DNA of 64,000 nt. Origin: Pratylenchus scribneri. Lineage: Eukaryota > Nematoda > Chromadorea > Rhabditida > Pratylenchidae. Where the stretch lies: the NCBI GenBank assembly GCA_030063045.1, contig JAQSEB010000050.1:372001-436000 (forward strand), given 5' to 3'. Every line of letters begins with the position of its first letter. Position 1 is the first letter of the stretch. Both the position numbers and the translations under genes were made by a program. The notes beneath the pieces are model-generated. The model searched no databases. It saw only the letters and a program-made list of their open reading frames with translations, and had not been told where the DNA came from. Below are positions 16,201 through 27,360 of the stretch, piece by piece.

Positions 16201-19200
16201 AAATGCGATAGAAGAGGCATGTTTTCAACACTGCATAATTTGTCTCGCGATGCGCTTTTTTCCTTTCTTTTTTTGGCAAAGCGCCGCCCGCTGTTGTAGT
16301 TGGCACTTGGCCTAGAGCATTGGCATCTGTCGTGTGAAGTTTTGGCGTTTCCTCTTGCTTTTATAAACTTGTTTGACGAGCGCCTCTAACTTAATTTGTC
16401 GCTTCCCGCGCCGCCAAAGGGCAAGCATCGAACAGCAGGCTTTCTCCCAACTGGCCTTTCCAGTTTTGGGTTTAACACAAAATTCTCCCATAGGCATATG
16501 CCTTGCCTTTCCTTGACGCCATTGTATTCAAAGGCGGTTGGACCTCCATATTTTTGTCCCCTTCTTTTTCGCATTTTAGCCTTTTCGCAGCATTTTCTTC
16601 CTCCATCAATTTGGCTTTAATCGAACCGAACAGCAGGATATCGCACAAAGCACTTCCTCTAACACACTTTTTCCTTCCCATTTACGGGAATGTTAATTTC
16701 TGTGAATTGGCACGAGTGAATAAAAAAATGTTCCTCGGTCTTTTTCATTGCTCTCTCTCAGTCAATCCCATCAAACAACAATATGTTTCCCTTTAAGCCA
16801 ATGCCATTCCCATCCCTCCACACCATTTAAAAATATATTTTCACACAATCAATTAACGCGTATTTCTTCGTTTCATATGAATTAATAAAATCTTTTTTCG
16901 CATTAATTAATTTTTTCCATAATCATTTTCAGTTATTCATCGTCAACAGAAAAAAAACTCCTCATTTTAATCAAAATGTATAAAAGAAAATAAATTGGAA
17001 TTCATCGGTAATTGGGGAGGAAACGCGCAGCAGTAAACAAAGTCGCCATCGCAATCCGGTGCGGAAAAACAACATTTCCAAAAATGTTGAAAGGAAACAG
17101 TGGCGGATTCGCACTTTTGCCGGTGCGAACAAATTCTTTGATGGCAACAACTACAGCGGTGGCTGCACTCATCACCCAACTTCCGCGCATTCCAAGCGCC
17201 GGTGTAACTCTAATTGGTCCCAGCAAGGAAAATTTTCTTCCTTCTATTGTTTCTTCCCATTCATCATCATCTTCTTCATCGTCATTTGGAGCCCAAGAGA
17301 TTTGCACATTTGAACAATGGACTCAACTACCCAGTCAGCCCGGTGCCTTTCGAATATTCTCATTGATCTCACTTCTGGCCATGCTCGTTATTATCGTCGT
17401 AGGAGGCAATGCATTAGTCATTGCGGCAGTTTTGATGAGGCGTCGGCTTCGCACAGCTACTGGGCTGTTAATTTTATCACTTGCAGTTGCTGATATGCTG
17501 GTAATTATTAAATTGGCCTTTTTCCAATTTAATGAAACATTTATCCACAGGTTGGTCTTGTTGTTCTGCCCTTCAGCATTGCCAATGAGGTGCTCAATGG
17601 ATTCTGGATTTTCGGTGATATTTGGTGCACTGCATGGCTGACCATTGATATTTGGATGTGCACATCTTCCGTGTACAATTTGGTCGCCATCTCCATCGAT
17701 CGATACATTGCCATCATCAAACCGCTCAACTACCATATGTTGATCACAAAATTCCGTGCTCGATGCATTGTCGCTTTCGTCTGGATCAGTTCTTTCATTG
17801 TTTGCTCGCCCAGCTTTTTGTTGGCCTCATCAGAGCGAAAAAGCTACATTGAGCAGCAAATGGCCAAAAATGGGACTAAAAGTGCGCACGAATTTGTGTT
17901 GCATAATCCGGAAGCCTGCCGTTGCACTCCATCCAATTCGGGAATGTATTACATCTTGTTTAGTGCCTCATCCAGTTTCTATATCCCAATGATCATTGTT
18001 ATTTTTGTTTATGCGCGCATTTATCTCGCTGCTATGGCAGCCACAAAATCTCAATATGCAGGAATGGTTCAGGTGCGTTAATTTAGGGTTTAGATGCAGG
18101 GATTTATTTTGGCTTCCATTCAGGTAGCAGAAAATGCTAATAAGAAGCATTCAGCGGAAAAGCACCAGAATAATTGTAACAGTGAGAGTAAGGCCAATGT
18201 GACAGGAACATCAACATTGAAGCTCCCAAAATTTTTTGGGAGTAAAGCTGCGAGGGACAAACACCAATTTGAAATGTTGGTGGAAAAAATAGTAAATATT
18301 TTATTAAATTAAATATTTTTAGGCATCGACTCAGCATGGACCCGCCTAGGAGTGTACCAATATCAGTAAATTGCACTTCAATGCCCACCGTTTATGCGCA
18401 AGTTAATGGAAGTTGCAGCAATTTGAAATTTGGGGCGACCAATAATTCCGCTGCAGATTTTGATAGGAGGCGAAGTGAGGAAAAATTGATTCCAAAGGAA
18501 AGGTAAAAAATGATGAGGGGATTGAAATTAAGGAAGGAATTTAAAAATTCAGATGCAGTATGCGGATGAGCCCGGTAAGGCGAAGTATTCCCAGTGAAGT
18601 TGTATATGAAATGGCCAAAGAAGGGTTGGAATTGTGGGAGGCATTTCTATTTGGAATTTTAAATTTTTCTAGACCGCCATTATGCCCAAATGCACGGATG
18701 GCTATGGACAGTTCCGAGTCAAACGACTCGTCCAATGCCAGTGGGGATGAAAGTAAATCAATGTTGGTTCCACCTAATTGTTGCGGGGGTACTGTAACGA
18801 CGGAATCAAATGGAAATATGGAAGGAAGGGAAACTGGGGAACTGCCGCAATCATTGGCAACAACAGTGCCAAATGAGAATGTAGATAGTCAAGCGCATAC
18901 GACGCTGCTGCATGCACAAAACAATACAGCATCGTCGCCGCAAAGTAGCCAAAAAAGTGGGAAAAGCAGCAGAAACTTTGCTACCAGTCTCCTAATGCGC
19001 ATTTTGGGCAAAGCAAAGAGGAAAAGGGCGGGTGGCACCTATGAGAAGCGACTATCGCTGGAAATAAAAGCAGCAAAAACAGTAGCAATCGTCACTGGAT
19101 GCTTCATTTTTTGTTGGCTAGGCTTCGCCATTTACTATGGGTTGACAGCATTTGATGTTTATGTGAATGAAATAATTTGGTCTATTTTCTTCTGGCTTGG

Positions 19201-22200
19201 CTACCTCAATTCAGCATTTAACCCGGTGAGTGCGCGATACAATATTTTTACGATTTAACAAAATTAAGATCATTTACACGGTTTTCAATCGAGAATTCCG
19301 AACATGCTTCAAGCAACTTCTCACTTGCAACAACATGATTTTTGCTTCAAATCGGGGCGCGGCCAACCAAGTTCCAATGGTTGGTTGGGATTATATTATT
19401 AAAAATAGGGAGGGGATTTTTAGACCTATTTTTGGCAAATTTCACAAAAATTTAAAAAATAGACACCTATTTTTGTGGCCTAAAAATTCGGCCTTAATCA
19501 TGAGAAAGAGCACATTTTATTTATCATTCACAATTTACAGTGCAATTCCTTCAATTCCCAACTCCGGCTTGGCAATGATCCAATGATTCGGAGTAAAGGA
19601 GGGGAGCAATCGGATGCATAAACACACAAAAAAATCGCACAAAAAACACACATCAATCAATTACAAACATCACAAAAACACACACATGTTTTAATGCCTT
19701 AACTTATACATTGTACATATATGGAAAGGGTTTTGAGTGCGCATTCCCTAAACACATCTAATATTATTTTTTTTCTACTTATTGCCCAATATTTTTGCCA
19801 TAAATTGCCAATCATTTTTTAAATATTTTTTTTTTGAAAAATAAACCAACCCGATTTTCGCATTTGGCCAACAATTTCTTCTTTCCAAAGTCGTACATTC
19901 GTAGCAGATTTCCCACACCGATCAGGGCCATCCCGCGGAAATCGTGGATTGCATACACTTCAGATGGGGTCGGTGTTCGATGGATGAATTCGAAGCGAAC
20001 TCCGTTGTTGGTCAACAGAAAAGTGTAAACGCAGCCGCCTTTTGAGCGTTTTGGACGAAGTTCCAGGTCGACAGCACAGCCAACAAGGACGAACGTTGAA
20101 TCTGGTTGTGAACGAAAAGTGACCAATTCAACACTGAAATAGAAATAAAAATATTTTTATTTTAATGTCAATCAAAAAGCAAAAACTAACCAAAATGCTG
20201 CCTCTCCTTCTGGCAATTCATATTGGCAAAGAGTTTGACCACTTTTGGGTACCATCAAGCGAACTGCGGATGCCCATTTGCCAGCTTGGGCCCGTGGGGC
20301 ACCGAAAACAGCTTCATCCGGTTCATAATTTCGCAATGAATGGGCCATCTCTTCGGCCAGTGTCTTCTCCTCTTGGTCTTTGGCCATTTCAATTAATTCC
20401 TTTAAAAATTGTTTTAAATTAGATCATTTGAATTTTATGCTGCATTTTTTGACTAAGCAATATTGATTTAAAAATAAAACGTGGATTTTAAACTGTCTTT
20501 TTTCGAGAGAAAATTTTGGCCGATTGGTGAAGGAGCTGATTTTTATTGGGCAAAAATGGGGGCGTTTCGGTTTAGTCAAAGTTTGAATCCCGATTTTACA
20601 TAATTTATTGAGAAGAATAAAATCGATTTTGGTGTTTTTAAATGTTTTTTTCTCTAAAAATTTAATAATAATGCTTAAATAAGGTTCAAAAGTTACTTCA
20701 AAAATTTAAAAAGAATTTGCCTACTTTCCTCTTTATGCCTATTTTAGGTGCTTATTTCATAATTTTTAAATAATAAACTAAAATTGCCCTATTTATACTG
20801 AATAATATGTTGTACATTTTCGGATTCGACTTCGACTTACATTTGCCATTTCCTCGCGTCTTCTTCTCTTTCCTTTTTCCGTGAATGCCGCATGGTCCGT
20901 CTCAATTATGATCATATTCTGCGATGTTGGATGCACAACCAGACGTCGTGGTGTGTATTTGAGTTTGTGAACAACTTGATTGAACAGTACACCGAGCTTT
21001 TCCAGTGCCAAAATACTAAAAATATCATAAATTTGAATAAATTCGATGATCCATCCATCCCTTCATTTACCGCAATGTATTTTCGGCGATTGCCACAATT
21101 CCTTCAGGGCATTGTTCGGATGAAAAAGTTGCGGCATATTCCAAAGCAGTGTAGCTCAAAGGGGTCAAATGGAATCGGCCTTGGTAGTTGTAGAAGAGCC
21201 AGGCCCTACTTGAGCAGGCGAACAATGCTTCCCTTTTTTGAATTTGGACGCGAAAGAGTTTGACTGGTCGTGTGCCCAAATAACGAGTACGGTTATCGCT
21301 CAAATCGCCGGTGACTTTAAAAAGGGGAAATATTTAATTTTTCGAAAATTTTGAATTTATCGAAACAATTTTATCGAAAAGTCAAATTTTTAAAGCCTAA
21401 AAAATGTTGGAGTGTTATGATTAGTGAACAAAGGAATCTTAGAAAAGTTTTGATTTGGTCAGGTATCAGCAAGTTATTTATGTCCTCAAAAATTTTTCGA
21501 TATGTTGTTTCCGGTAAATTAAATAGTATCCAAAAAATTGGAATGAAAAATCTTTCTGAAAGGATGCCCACCTTGATCCAATGTTGCCCTTAACAAGCAT
21601 CCATTTTGCAGTCCAATATTCAAATGCATTATGCTGGTTGTGCCCGTTTGCTCACTGGACGTTTCCATAACCATCAATGATTCGGGTTCGGCTGGCAATG
21701 CTTGCATGCTAAAATAATTAGAATAAGGACTTAGAAATCAGAGTTATTATAAATTAGAATAAAATCAGAAATTAAATGAAAATCAGGAAAGTTACAAATC
21801 AGAATTACAATTATAAATGAGAATTACAATTACAAATCAGAATTACAATTACAAATCAGAATTACAATTATAAATCAGAATTACAATTACAATCGCAAAT
21901 CAGAATTACAATCGCAAATCAGAATTACAATTACAATCGGAAATCAGAATTAGAATCGCAAATCAGAATTACAATTACAATCGCAAATCAGAATTACAAT
22001 CGCAAATTAGAATTACAATTACAATCGGAAATCAGAATTACAATCGCAAATCAGAATTACAATTATAATCGCAAATCAGAATTACAATTACAAATCAGAA
22101 TTACAATTACAATCGCAAATCAGAATTATAATTACAATCGCAAATCAGAATTACAATTACAATCGGAAATCAGAATTACAATCGCAAATCAGAATTACAA

Positions 22201-25200
22201 TTACAATCGCAAATCAGAATTACAATCGCAAATCAGAATTACAATTACAATCGGAAATCAGAATTACAATCGCAAATCAGAATTACAATTACAATCGCAA
22301 ATCAGAATTACAATTACAATCGCAAATCAGAATTACAATTACAATCGGAAATCAGAATTACAATCGCAAATCAGAATTACAATCGTAAATCAGAATTACA
22401 ATTACAATCGCAAATCAGAATTACAATTACAATCGGAAATCAGAATTACAATTACAAATCAGAAATTACAATCGCAAATCAGAATTACAATCGCAAATCA
22501 GAATTACAATCGTAAATCAGAATTACAATCGTAAATCAGAATTACAATTACAATCGCAAATCAGAATTACAATTACAATCGCAAATCAGAATTACAATCG
22601 TAAATCAGAATTACAATTACAATCGCAAATCAGAATTACAATTACAATCGGAAATTAGAATTACAATCGCAAATCAGAATTACAATCGTAAATCAGAATT
22701 ACAATTACAATCGCAAATCAGAATTACAATTACAATCGGAAATCAGAATTACAATCGCAAATCAGAATTACAATTACAAATCAGAAATTACAATCGCAAA
22801 TCAGAATTACAATTACAATCGCAAATCAGAATTACAATCGTAAATCAGAATTACAATTACAAATCAGAATTACAATTACAATCGCAAATCAGAATTATAA
22901 TTACAATCGCAAATCAGAATTACAATCGCAAATCAGAATTACAATCGTAAATCAGAATTACAATTACAATCGCAAATCAGAATTACAATTACAATCGCAA
23001 ATCAGAATTACAATTACAATCGGAAATCAGAATTACAATCGCAAATCAGAATTACAATTACAATCGCAAATCAGAATTACAATTACAAATCAGAAATTAC
23101 AATCGCAAATCAGAATTACAATTACAATCGCAAATCAGAATTACAATCGCAAATCAGAATTACAATTACAATCGGAAATCAGAATTACAATCGCAAATCA
23201 GAATTACAATTACAAATCAGAAATTACAATCGCAAATCAGAATTACAATCGCAAATCAGAATTACAATTACAATCGCAAATCAGAATTACAATTACAATC
23301 GCAAATCAGAATTATAATTACAATCGCAAATCAGAATTACAATTACAATCGGAAATCAGAATTACAATCGCAAATCAGAATTACAATTACAATCGCAAAT
23401 CAGAATTACAATTGCAAATCAGAATTACAATTACATTCGCAAATCAGAATTACAAATACAAATCAATAATCAATTATTCGATTTAGTTTATTATTTCCAA
23501 ATTCCAAATATACAATAAAAATTCTAATAAAATTTTGACCTCAATGGCGCCAAGCAATCTGATGAATCCAGCGAAATGATTCGAACAGTTCTGTCAGCCA
23601 AGCCAACGGTGAGGAATCGTGAACGCAATTCGCCTTCGGGCACTTCACTCATGCTCATACATAAAACTTCTGAAGTCATTTCTCTTCGCTCGGAATATTC
23701 TCGTAATTGATTGTTCATATCCAGTTCAAAGTAGACAATTTCACCGCCCAACAGTGAAATTACAACCTGAAATAAATATTAGATTATATACTAAAAAATG
23801 TAATCTTTTGAGAGTCAAATTCGAAATTTTTTATTACGAAAAATCAGCAAATTTTCCTTTATAAACAATTTTTTACCTGTCTTCGATTCATTGCACATTT
23901 TTGGATTGGCCGTTTCGGCGGTGCTCTCCATTCATTGATGCGCCTGTCCGAACGAATATGACGAATGCCGGATGGATACACTTGGAGCAGGGAATCCTCG
24001 CCAATCAGTGCACATCCCAATGTGGGCGTTGTGCCCAAGAATCCGGAATCCGTGACCTGTAATAATATTGATCGATAATAATTTTATTTTAATTTTTTAC
24101 GTAATTTTATATCGTATATTCCTTTCATTATACCGAATTGTTACTATTATAAAACCCCATTTATTATGTTTTATGTTCTCTGCTTCTACTCCAACTCCAC
24201 CTTCCCATAAATTCACGCCCATTATTATTTGTTCTTATTCTTTTGATAAATTAATGTTAACAACTCTTTGTAATTCCACTGTACTGATTTTATAAATATA
24301 AATCTCACCTCTTCCACAGTTTCGCCAATTGACAAAACCAGCGTTGCATTGGTGAATGAGACAATAATGTGTGCATGGAATGCGTCGTCCAAATTCTTTT
24401 TCACCGTCCAAACTGCTGTTGGATTTCCCGGCAACTCGGAGACGGCCATTTCCGCCACTTCCAGGCCATTTCGCAAAACTCGCATTGTTGAATGTGGGCC
24501 ACGACCGCAGAGTGCATAAATTTGTGGCGCATCTTCATGGGCCAAATCACCGATCTATAAAATAATTTTGAATATTTTTTTTATTAAAAAAATATTTACA
24601 TGTGATGTGATCATTGGATTCAGACTGTCAATTTGATCGACCAAAATTAGATTTTGTAATCCACGTGTATCATAGAAAAATGTTTCGCCCTCGTCCAATG
24701 GAATTCGAGAGGAAAATTCCGGTTCATCGTCATTATCGCCAAGGTGGGCAATTTGGTAGAGTTGACTGTGTGGGGGAAATAGAAAGGATTAGATTTAAAA
24801 AACAATTAATTTATTGAAATATTTTTTAATCAAAAAAGCGGAATATTTTAAATAAATTATAAAGTTTTTCTATTCATTTTAAAAAAAATTATTTGCTACT
24901 TAAGGGAGTCGAACTTTTGACCTAATTATCCCAAAAAATGAACGCTTAAACCAATCAGCCAAAGGGCCACTGGCGAATTTTATTTAAATTCTAAATATAT
25001 ATTTTTTTTTGTGAATTAAAATGCAAAATTTACTTATCAATTTAAAAAATTAACTGGTTTCCAAATTCGCTTGCAATAAACAGAAATCCAGTCTTGAGAA
25101 TGCAAATTGAATTGGCCACCGGTAAAGTGTCAAAATATTTTATGCGCATTTCGGTCACAATGTCCCCATCGGCTTCCAATGTCACTTTGAACACATCGCC

Positions 25201-26794
25201 TTGATCCGATTGTACCAGGAAAAAATACATATTCTTCGTTTTATGGGTTGCGGCGCAAACAATCATAATTGGTCGCTCACTTTCATCCAAATCATTCTAA
25301 AATGGATTATTTTCTAAATTAATTAAATGACTATTATACTTACCCTTCTTCTTGGTATTGGGCACCGGATGTCGGGTTGATCGCCCAAATTCTTGTAGAC
25401 CAAATAATTTTCGCAACAAATAATCACTCCACTGGGCCCATCGCTTCCACCAGGGACACCGATTAAAATATTACCCTATAAAATAAACTACTCTTAAATT
25501 TAATTTCGTAAATTAAAAAACCTGTTCAGCCAATGGCTCAGCATATTTTCGAACAACATGATTCAAGCCCAAATCCAATTCATAAAAAGTTAAGGTTTGT
25601 TGGACTTGTTTGAACGCATCACCTTTCGGGTCATGATCGCAATCCTTTAAAAAATTAAAGTAAAAATTAATTTTTTTATTATAAAAAATTATTAAGTAAA
25701 AATAAACAGCTATTTGTATAAATGAACTAGAGTATTTTACTCACCAAAAAATTCCATTTTATTGCAATATCCAAAGGTCTATTTCATCTAACTCATAGCT
25801 TATGTGGTCAGTGGTTCTAAGAAATTTTATCAAATTTGCTCCTCTATTTCCAAAAAATTAAATAACTATTACAATTAAAAAGTAATAAGAGAGTTATCAT
25901 CTAATAATTGATAACTAAAATGTCTTTTTTTTATTAATTTGTTATAAATTTCCGAATAATCTTTTGAATGTTTATTTTACAATTTCTGCTCATGGTTTAT
26001 TTTTTTGTGGAGAAAAAACCTCATAATCAATTTCCAAGCAGGCAAAAGTTGGATTTTCAAAGCCAACATCGATACCAACAATTGAGAAGCAAATGCTATA
26101 GTTTTTGTGAGCTTCCAGCGGTGAACTGATTGTAAGATTTGCCTGGGCGTCACGATTCAAAATATAGACTAGTTTTTGCCGTTCAACCTTAAAAATTAAA
26201 TGAATTTATTTCTGTGTAAAATTAATAAATATTAAGGTTTTTCGGTTAAAATTTATTAATTTTAAGTGACATTTAAAGAACCAACCGCTCCAATTAGCAC
26301 TGCACGTCCCTTCGGATCGACTGCCAAATATTGCCCGGGCACCACACGCCGACAGCCCGTTTTTCCATAGGTTTCTTGGTGAATTCGTTCAAATGCTCGT
26401 TTTTGAGGTGAATATTCAAGGATCATAAGCCGACCCGAATCTGAGCCCACGACGATGTAGTCTTAAAAAATTAAATTTAAAACAAAAAACTTTTTCTAAA
26501 ACATTTTTTAAACCTTTTGAACTTCCTGTAAGTCTAAATGCCAGCAAAGAACGAATAATGCCGAATACTTCACTGCTGCAAATCACCGATATTTTCCCGG
26601 TTTTTGGATCACAAAAAAGCAATTGTAGAATTGTGCCCTTTGCCACGCAAACTTCCTGCGAGATTAAATTTTTTACTTTATCGAAAATGTTTAATAAATT
26701 GTTAAACCTGTTGTTTTGAATTTCCAGTAAATGAGCCGTGGACGGCACAATTAATTGAGGTGATGCCTTGCAAAGTTAGGTTGTAGAGAAACAT
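4232..26794 (-). CDS. teg-4: Splicing factor 3B subunit 3 (SF3B3/SAP130)
   Basis: Subunit of the SF3b complex of the U2 snRNP, a large three-beta-propeller scaffold (CPSF-A/DDB1 family) needed for branch-site recognition. About 22 coding exons can be joined. Exon 1 (26794-26708) gives [20 protein letters not shown]; later landmarks are [102 protein letters not shown] and [16 protein letters not shown]. The C-terminal exons read [13 protein letters not shown] and [10 protein letters not shown], ending [12 protein letters not shown] with the stop at 4232-4234. All parts follow the human order, so the gene looks intact. Exons 16-19 are at 20134-19842, 11123-11024, 6731-6620 and 4979-4881, leaving introns of about 8.7, 4.3 and 1.6 kb. 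The longest intron holds a GPCR gene on the other strand; the last one and the 1.8-kb intron near 22.6 kb hold minisatellites. The symbol is the C. elegans orthologue name. Confidence 0.96.
5406..6485. repeat. Minisatellite array 1 (19/25-bp units) in an SF3B3 intron
   Basis: About 1.08 kb of head-to-tail units built from three small blocks: AATTAC, AATCGC and AAATCAG. The commonest unit is AATTACAATCGCAAATCAG (19 bp). A 25-bp form repeats the AATTAC block, and another 19-bp form has AATTAC twice and no AATCGC. Occasional 20-bp units have one extra A. Because 19 is not a multiple of three, the 201-codon open frame across it is an artefact of the repeat. Confidence 0.95.
6732..11023. other. 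Long SF3B3 intron without a supported gene
   Basis: 4.3 kb between two SF3B3 exons. Several open frames of 60-207 codons occur on both strands (for example 9849-10472 plus), but they begin at non-ATG codons, overlap each other in opposite frames and show no domain. The sequence is a little less AT-rich than the short introns. The only structured piece I can support is the hairpin cluster at 9034-9101. Confidence 0.6.
9030..9600. repeat. Hairpin-bearing repeat-like segment in an SF3B3 intron
   Basis: A perfect 13-bp stem (AAACCAGTGGGGC, 9034-9046, pairing with 9050-9062) has a 3-base AGA loop. It is followed by a perfect 7-bp stem AAAGCGC/GCGCTTT (9085-9091 and 9095-9101) with a GGG loop. Further on are AAACCGGTTT palindromic pieces (about 9175 and 9485-9505). 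GC content is higher than in the flanks. This looks like a degraded foldback element, but no terminal repeats or target duplications could be fixed. Confidence 0.4.
11124..17083. other. Long SF3B3 intron, part upstream of the nested GPCR
   Basis: About 6 kb of mostly AT-rich DNA with patches of higher GC. No gene is supported. It must hold any promoter and 5' UTR of the GPCR gene that starts at 17084. A pure C tract broken by single A's lies at about 14717-14748. Two patches look more coding-like than their surroundings (about 11463-11690 minus, and 13804-14043 plus) but have no start codon or recognised homology; they are listed under findings. Confidence 0.5.
17084..19586 (+). CDS. Aminergic-type class A GPCR nested in an SF3B3 intron
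   Basis: Seven-transmembrane receptor of the biogenic-amine class (serotonin, dopamine, octopamine or tyramine type; subtype not assigned). From the ATG at 17084 there is a Ser-rich extracellular N terminus, then TM1 with [13 protein letters not shown]2 [11 protein letters not shown], and intron 17501-17550. TM3 is [15 protein letters not shown] with the amine-binding Asp (17647-17649), then DRY at 17698-17706 and TM5 near 17940-18030. A long third loop is spread over several exons: 17551-18072, 18124 to about 18274, about 18324-18503 and from about 18553. TM6 is [17 protein letters not shown]7 [11 protein letters not shown] joins across a 19226-19271 intron to [10 protein letters not shown] and helix 8. 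In TM6 the usual CWxP proline is Gly. The C-terminal end after CNNMIF is uncertain. It lies antisense to SF3B3. Confidence 0.88.
21784..23467. repeat. Minisatellite array 2 (same family as array 1)
   Basis: About 1.68 kb of the same AATTAC / AATCGC / AAATCAG blocks as the array at 5.4-6.5 kb, again inside an SF3B3 intron. Here the 25-bp form dominates, and variant blocks AATCGG and AATCGT are common and regularly placed. The left edge (21784-21880) is degenerate, with AATTATAAATGAG-like units, and the right edge decays into AATCAATAATCAATT. Confidence 0.95.
24895..24980 (-). repeat. tRNA-like SINE relic in an SF3B3 intron
   Basis: On the minus strand an A-box-like TGGCTGATTGG stands upstream of a B-box-like AGTTCGACTCC (24905-24915) at tRNA spacing, preceded by TTAGGTC as in the other SINE-like copies. 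The tRNA fold is broken. It is sense to SF3B3. Confidence 0.45.
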
Positions 26795-27360
26795 ATTTTG
26801 TTCAAAATTATCAAATTTTTATTTTAATCTTCCTAAAATTTCATATCAAATATAGGTTCGATTTGATTTGAATGATCAATGATTATTCCTTGATCTACTT
26901 TGGTATAAAAAATGTTTTAATTTTTCGTTTAACTGAACCAGTTTTATTTAGTTCAGCCAACTTGGAGAAAATGGAATTTTTAAATAAAATTAAAGTAAAT
27001 AATTCGTGGCAAATTATTATAAATAAAGTAAGCAATTTTAAATCAATTGATTTTTGTAAATTTATTCCGAATCGATTTATAATAAAGGTTGAGTGAAGTG
27101 AAATGAAATTGTTTCCTGAGGTTTAATAGAGACAAAACAAATTTTAGAGAAGGAAAGAACGAATTTTAACAATTCAGATTTAGGGGGAATTGAGATGTAT
27201 CGATTGTTTTTTTTTACAATAAATGGTTGGGGATCATCATATTATTTAATGGAGAAAAGCATAATCATTTCGGTGTATTTGTTTAATAAAAGGGGAATAA
27301 CCATAATCAACTCATTTTAATACTCATCATCTCTGCACAAACAATGTTCAGCCTGGACCC
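26795..27360. other. Gap between the Argonaute stop and the SF3B3 start
   Basis: 566 bp of AT-rich DNA between two minus-strand genes. It serves as the 3' UTR of the Argonaute and the promoter, or intercistronic region, of SF3B3. I see no further gene. Confidence 0.6.

Noticed and set aside
15185..16306. Several 74-171-codon open frames on both strands (15185-15700 plus, 15902-16306 minus, 15917-16141 plus)
   Set aside because: They overlap each other in opposite orientation, lack family features and lie in the untranslated region upstream of the GPCR. Chance frames in a patch of lower AT content are more likely.
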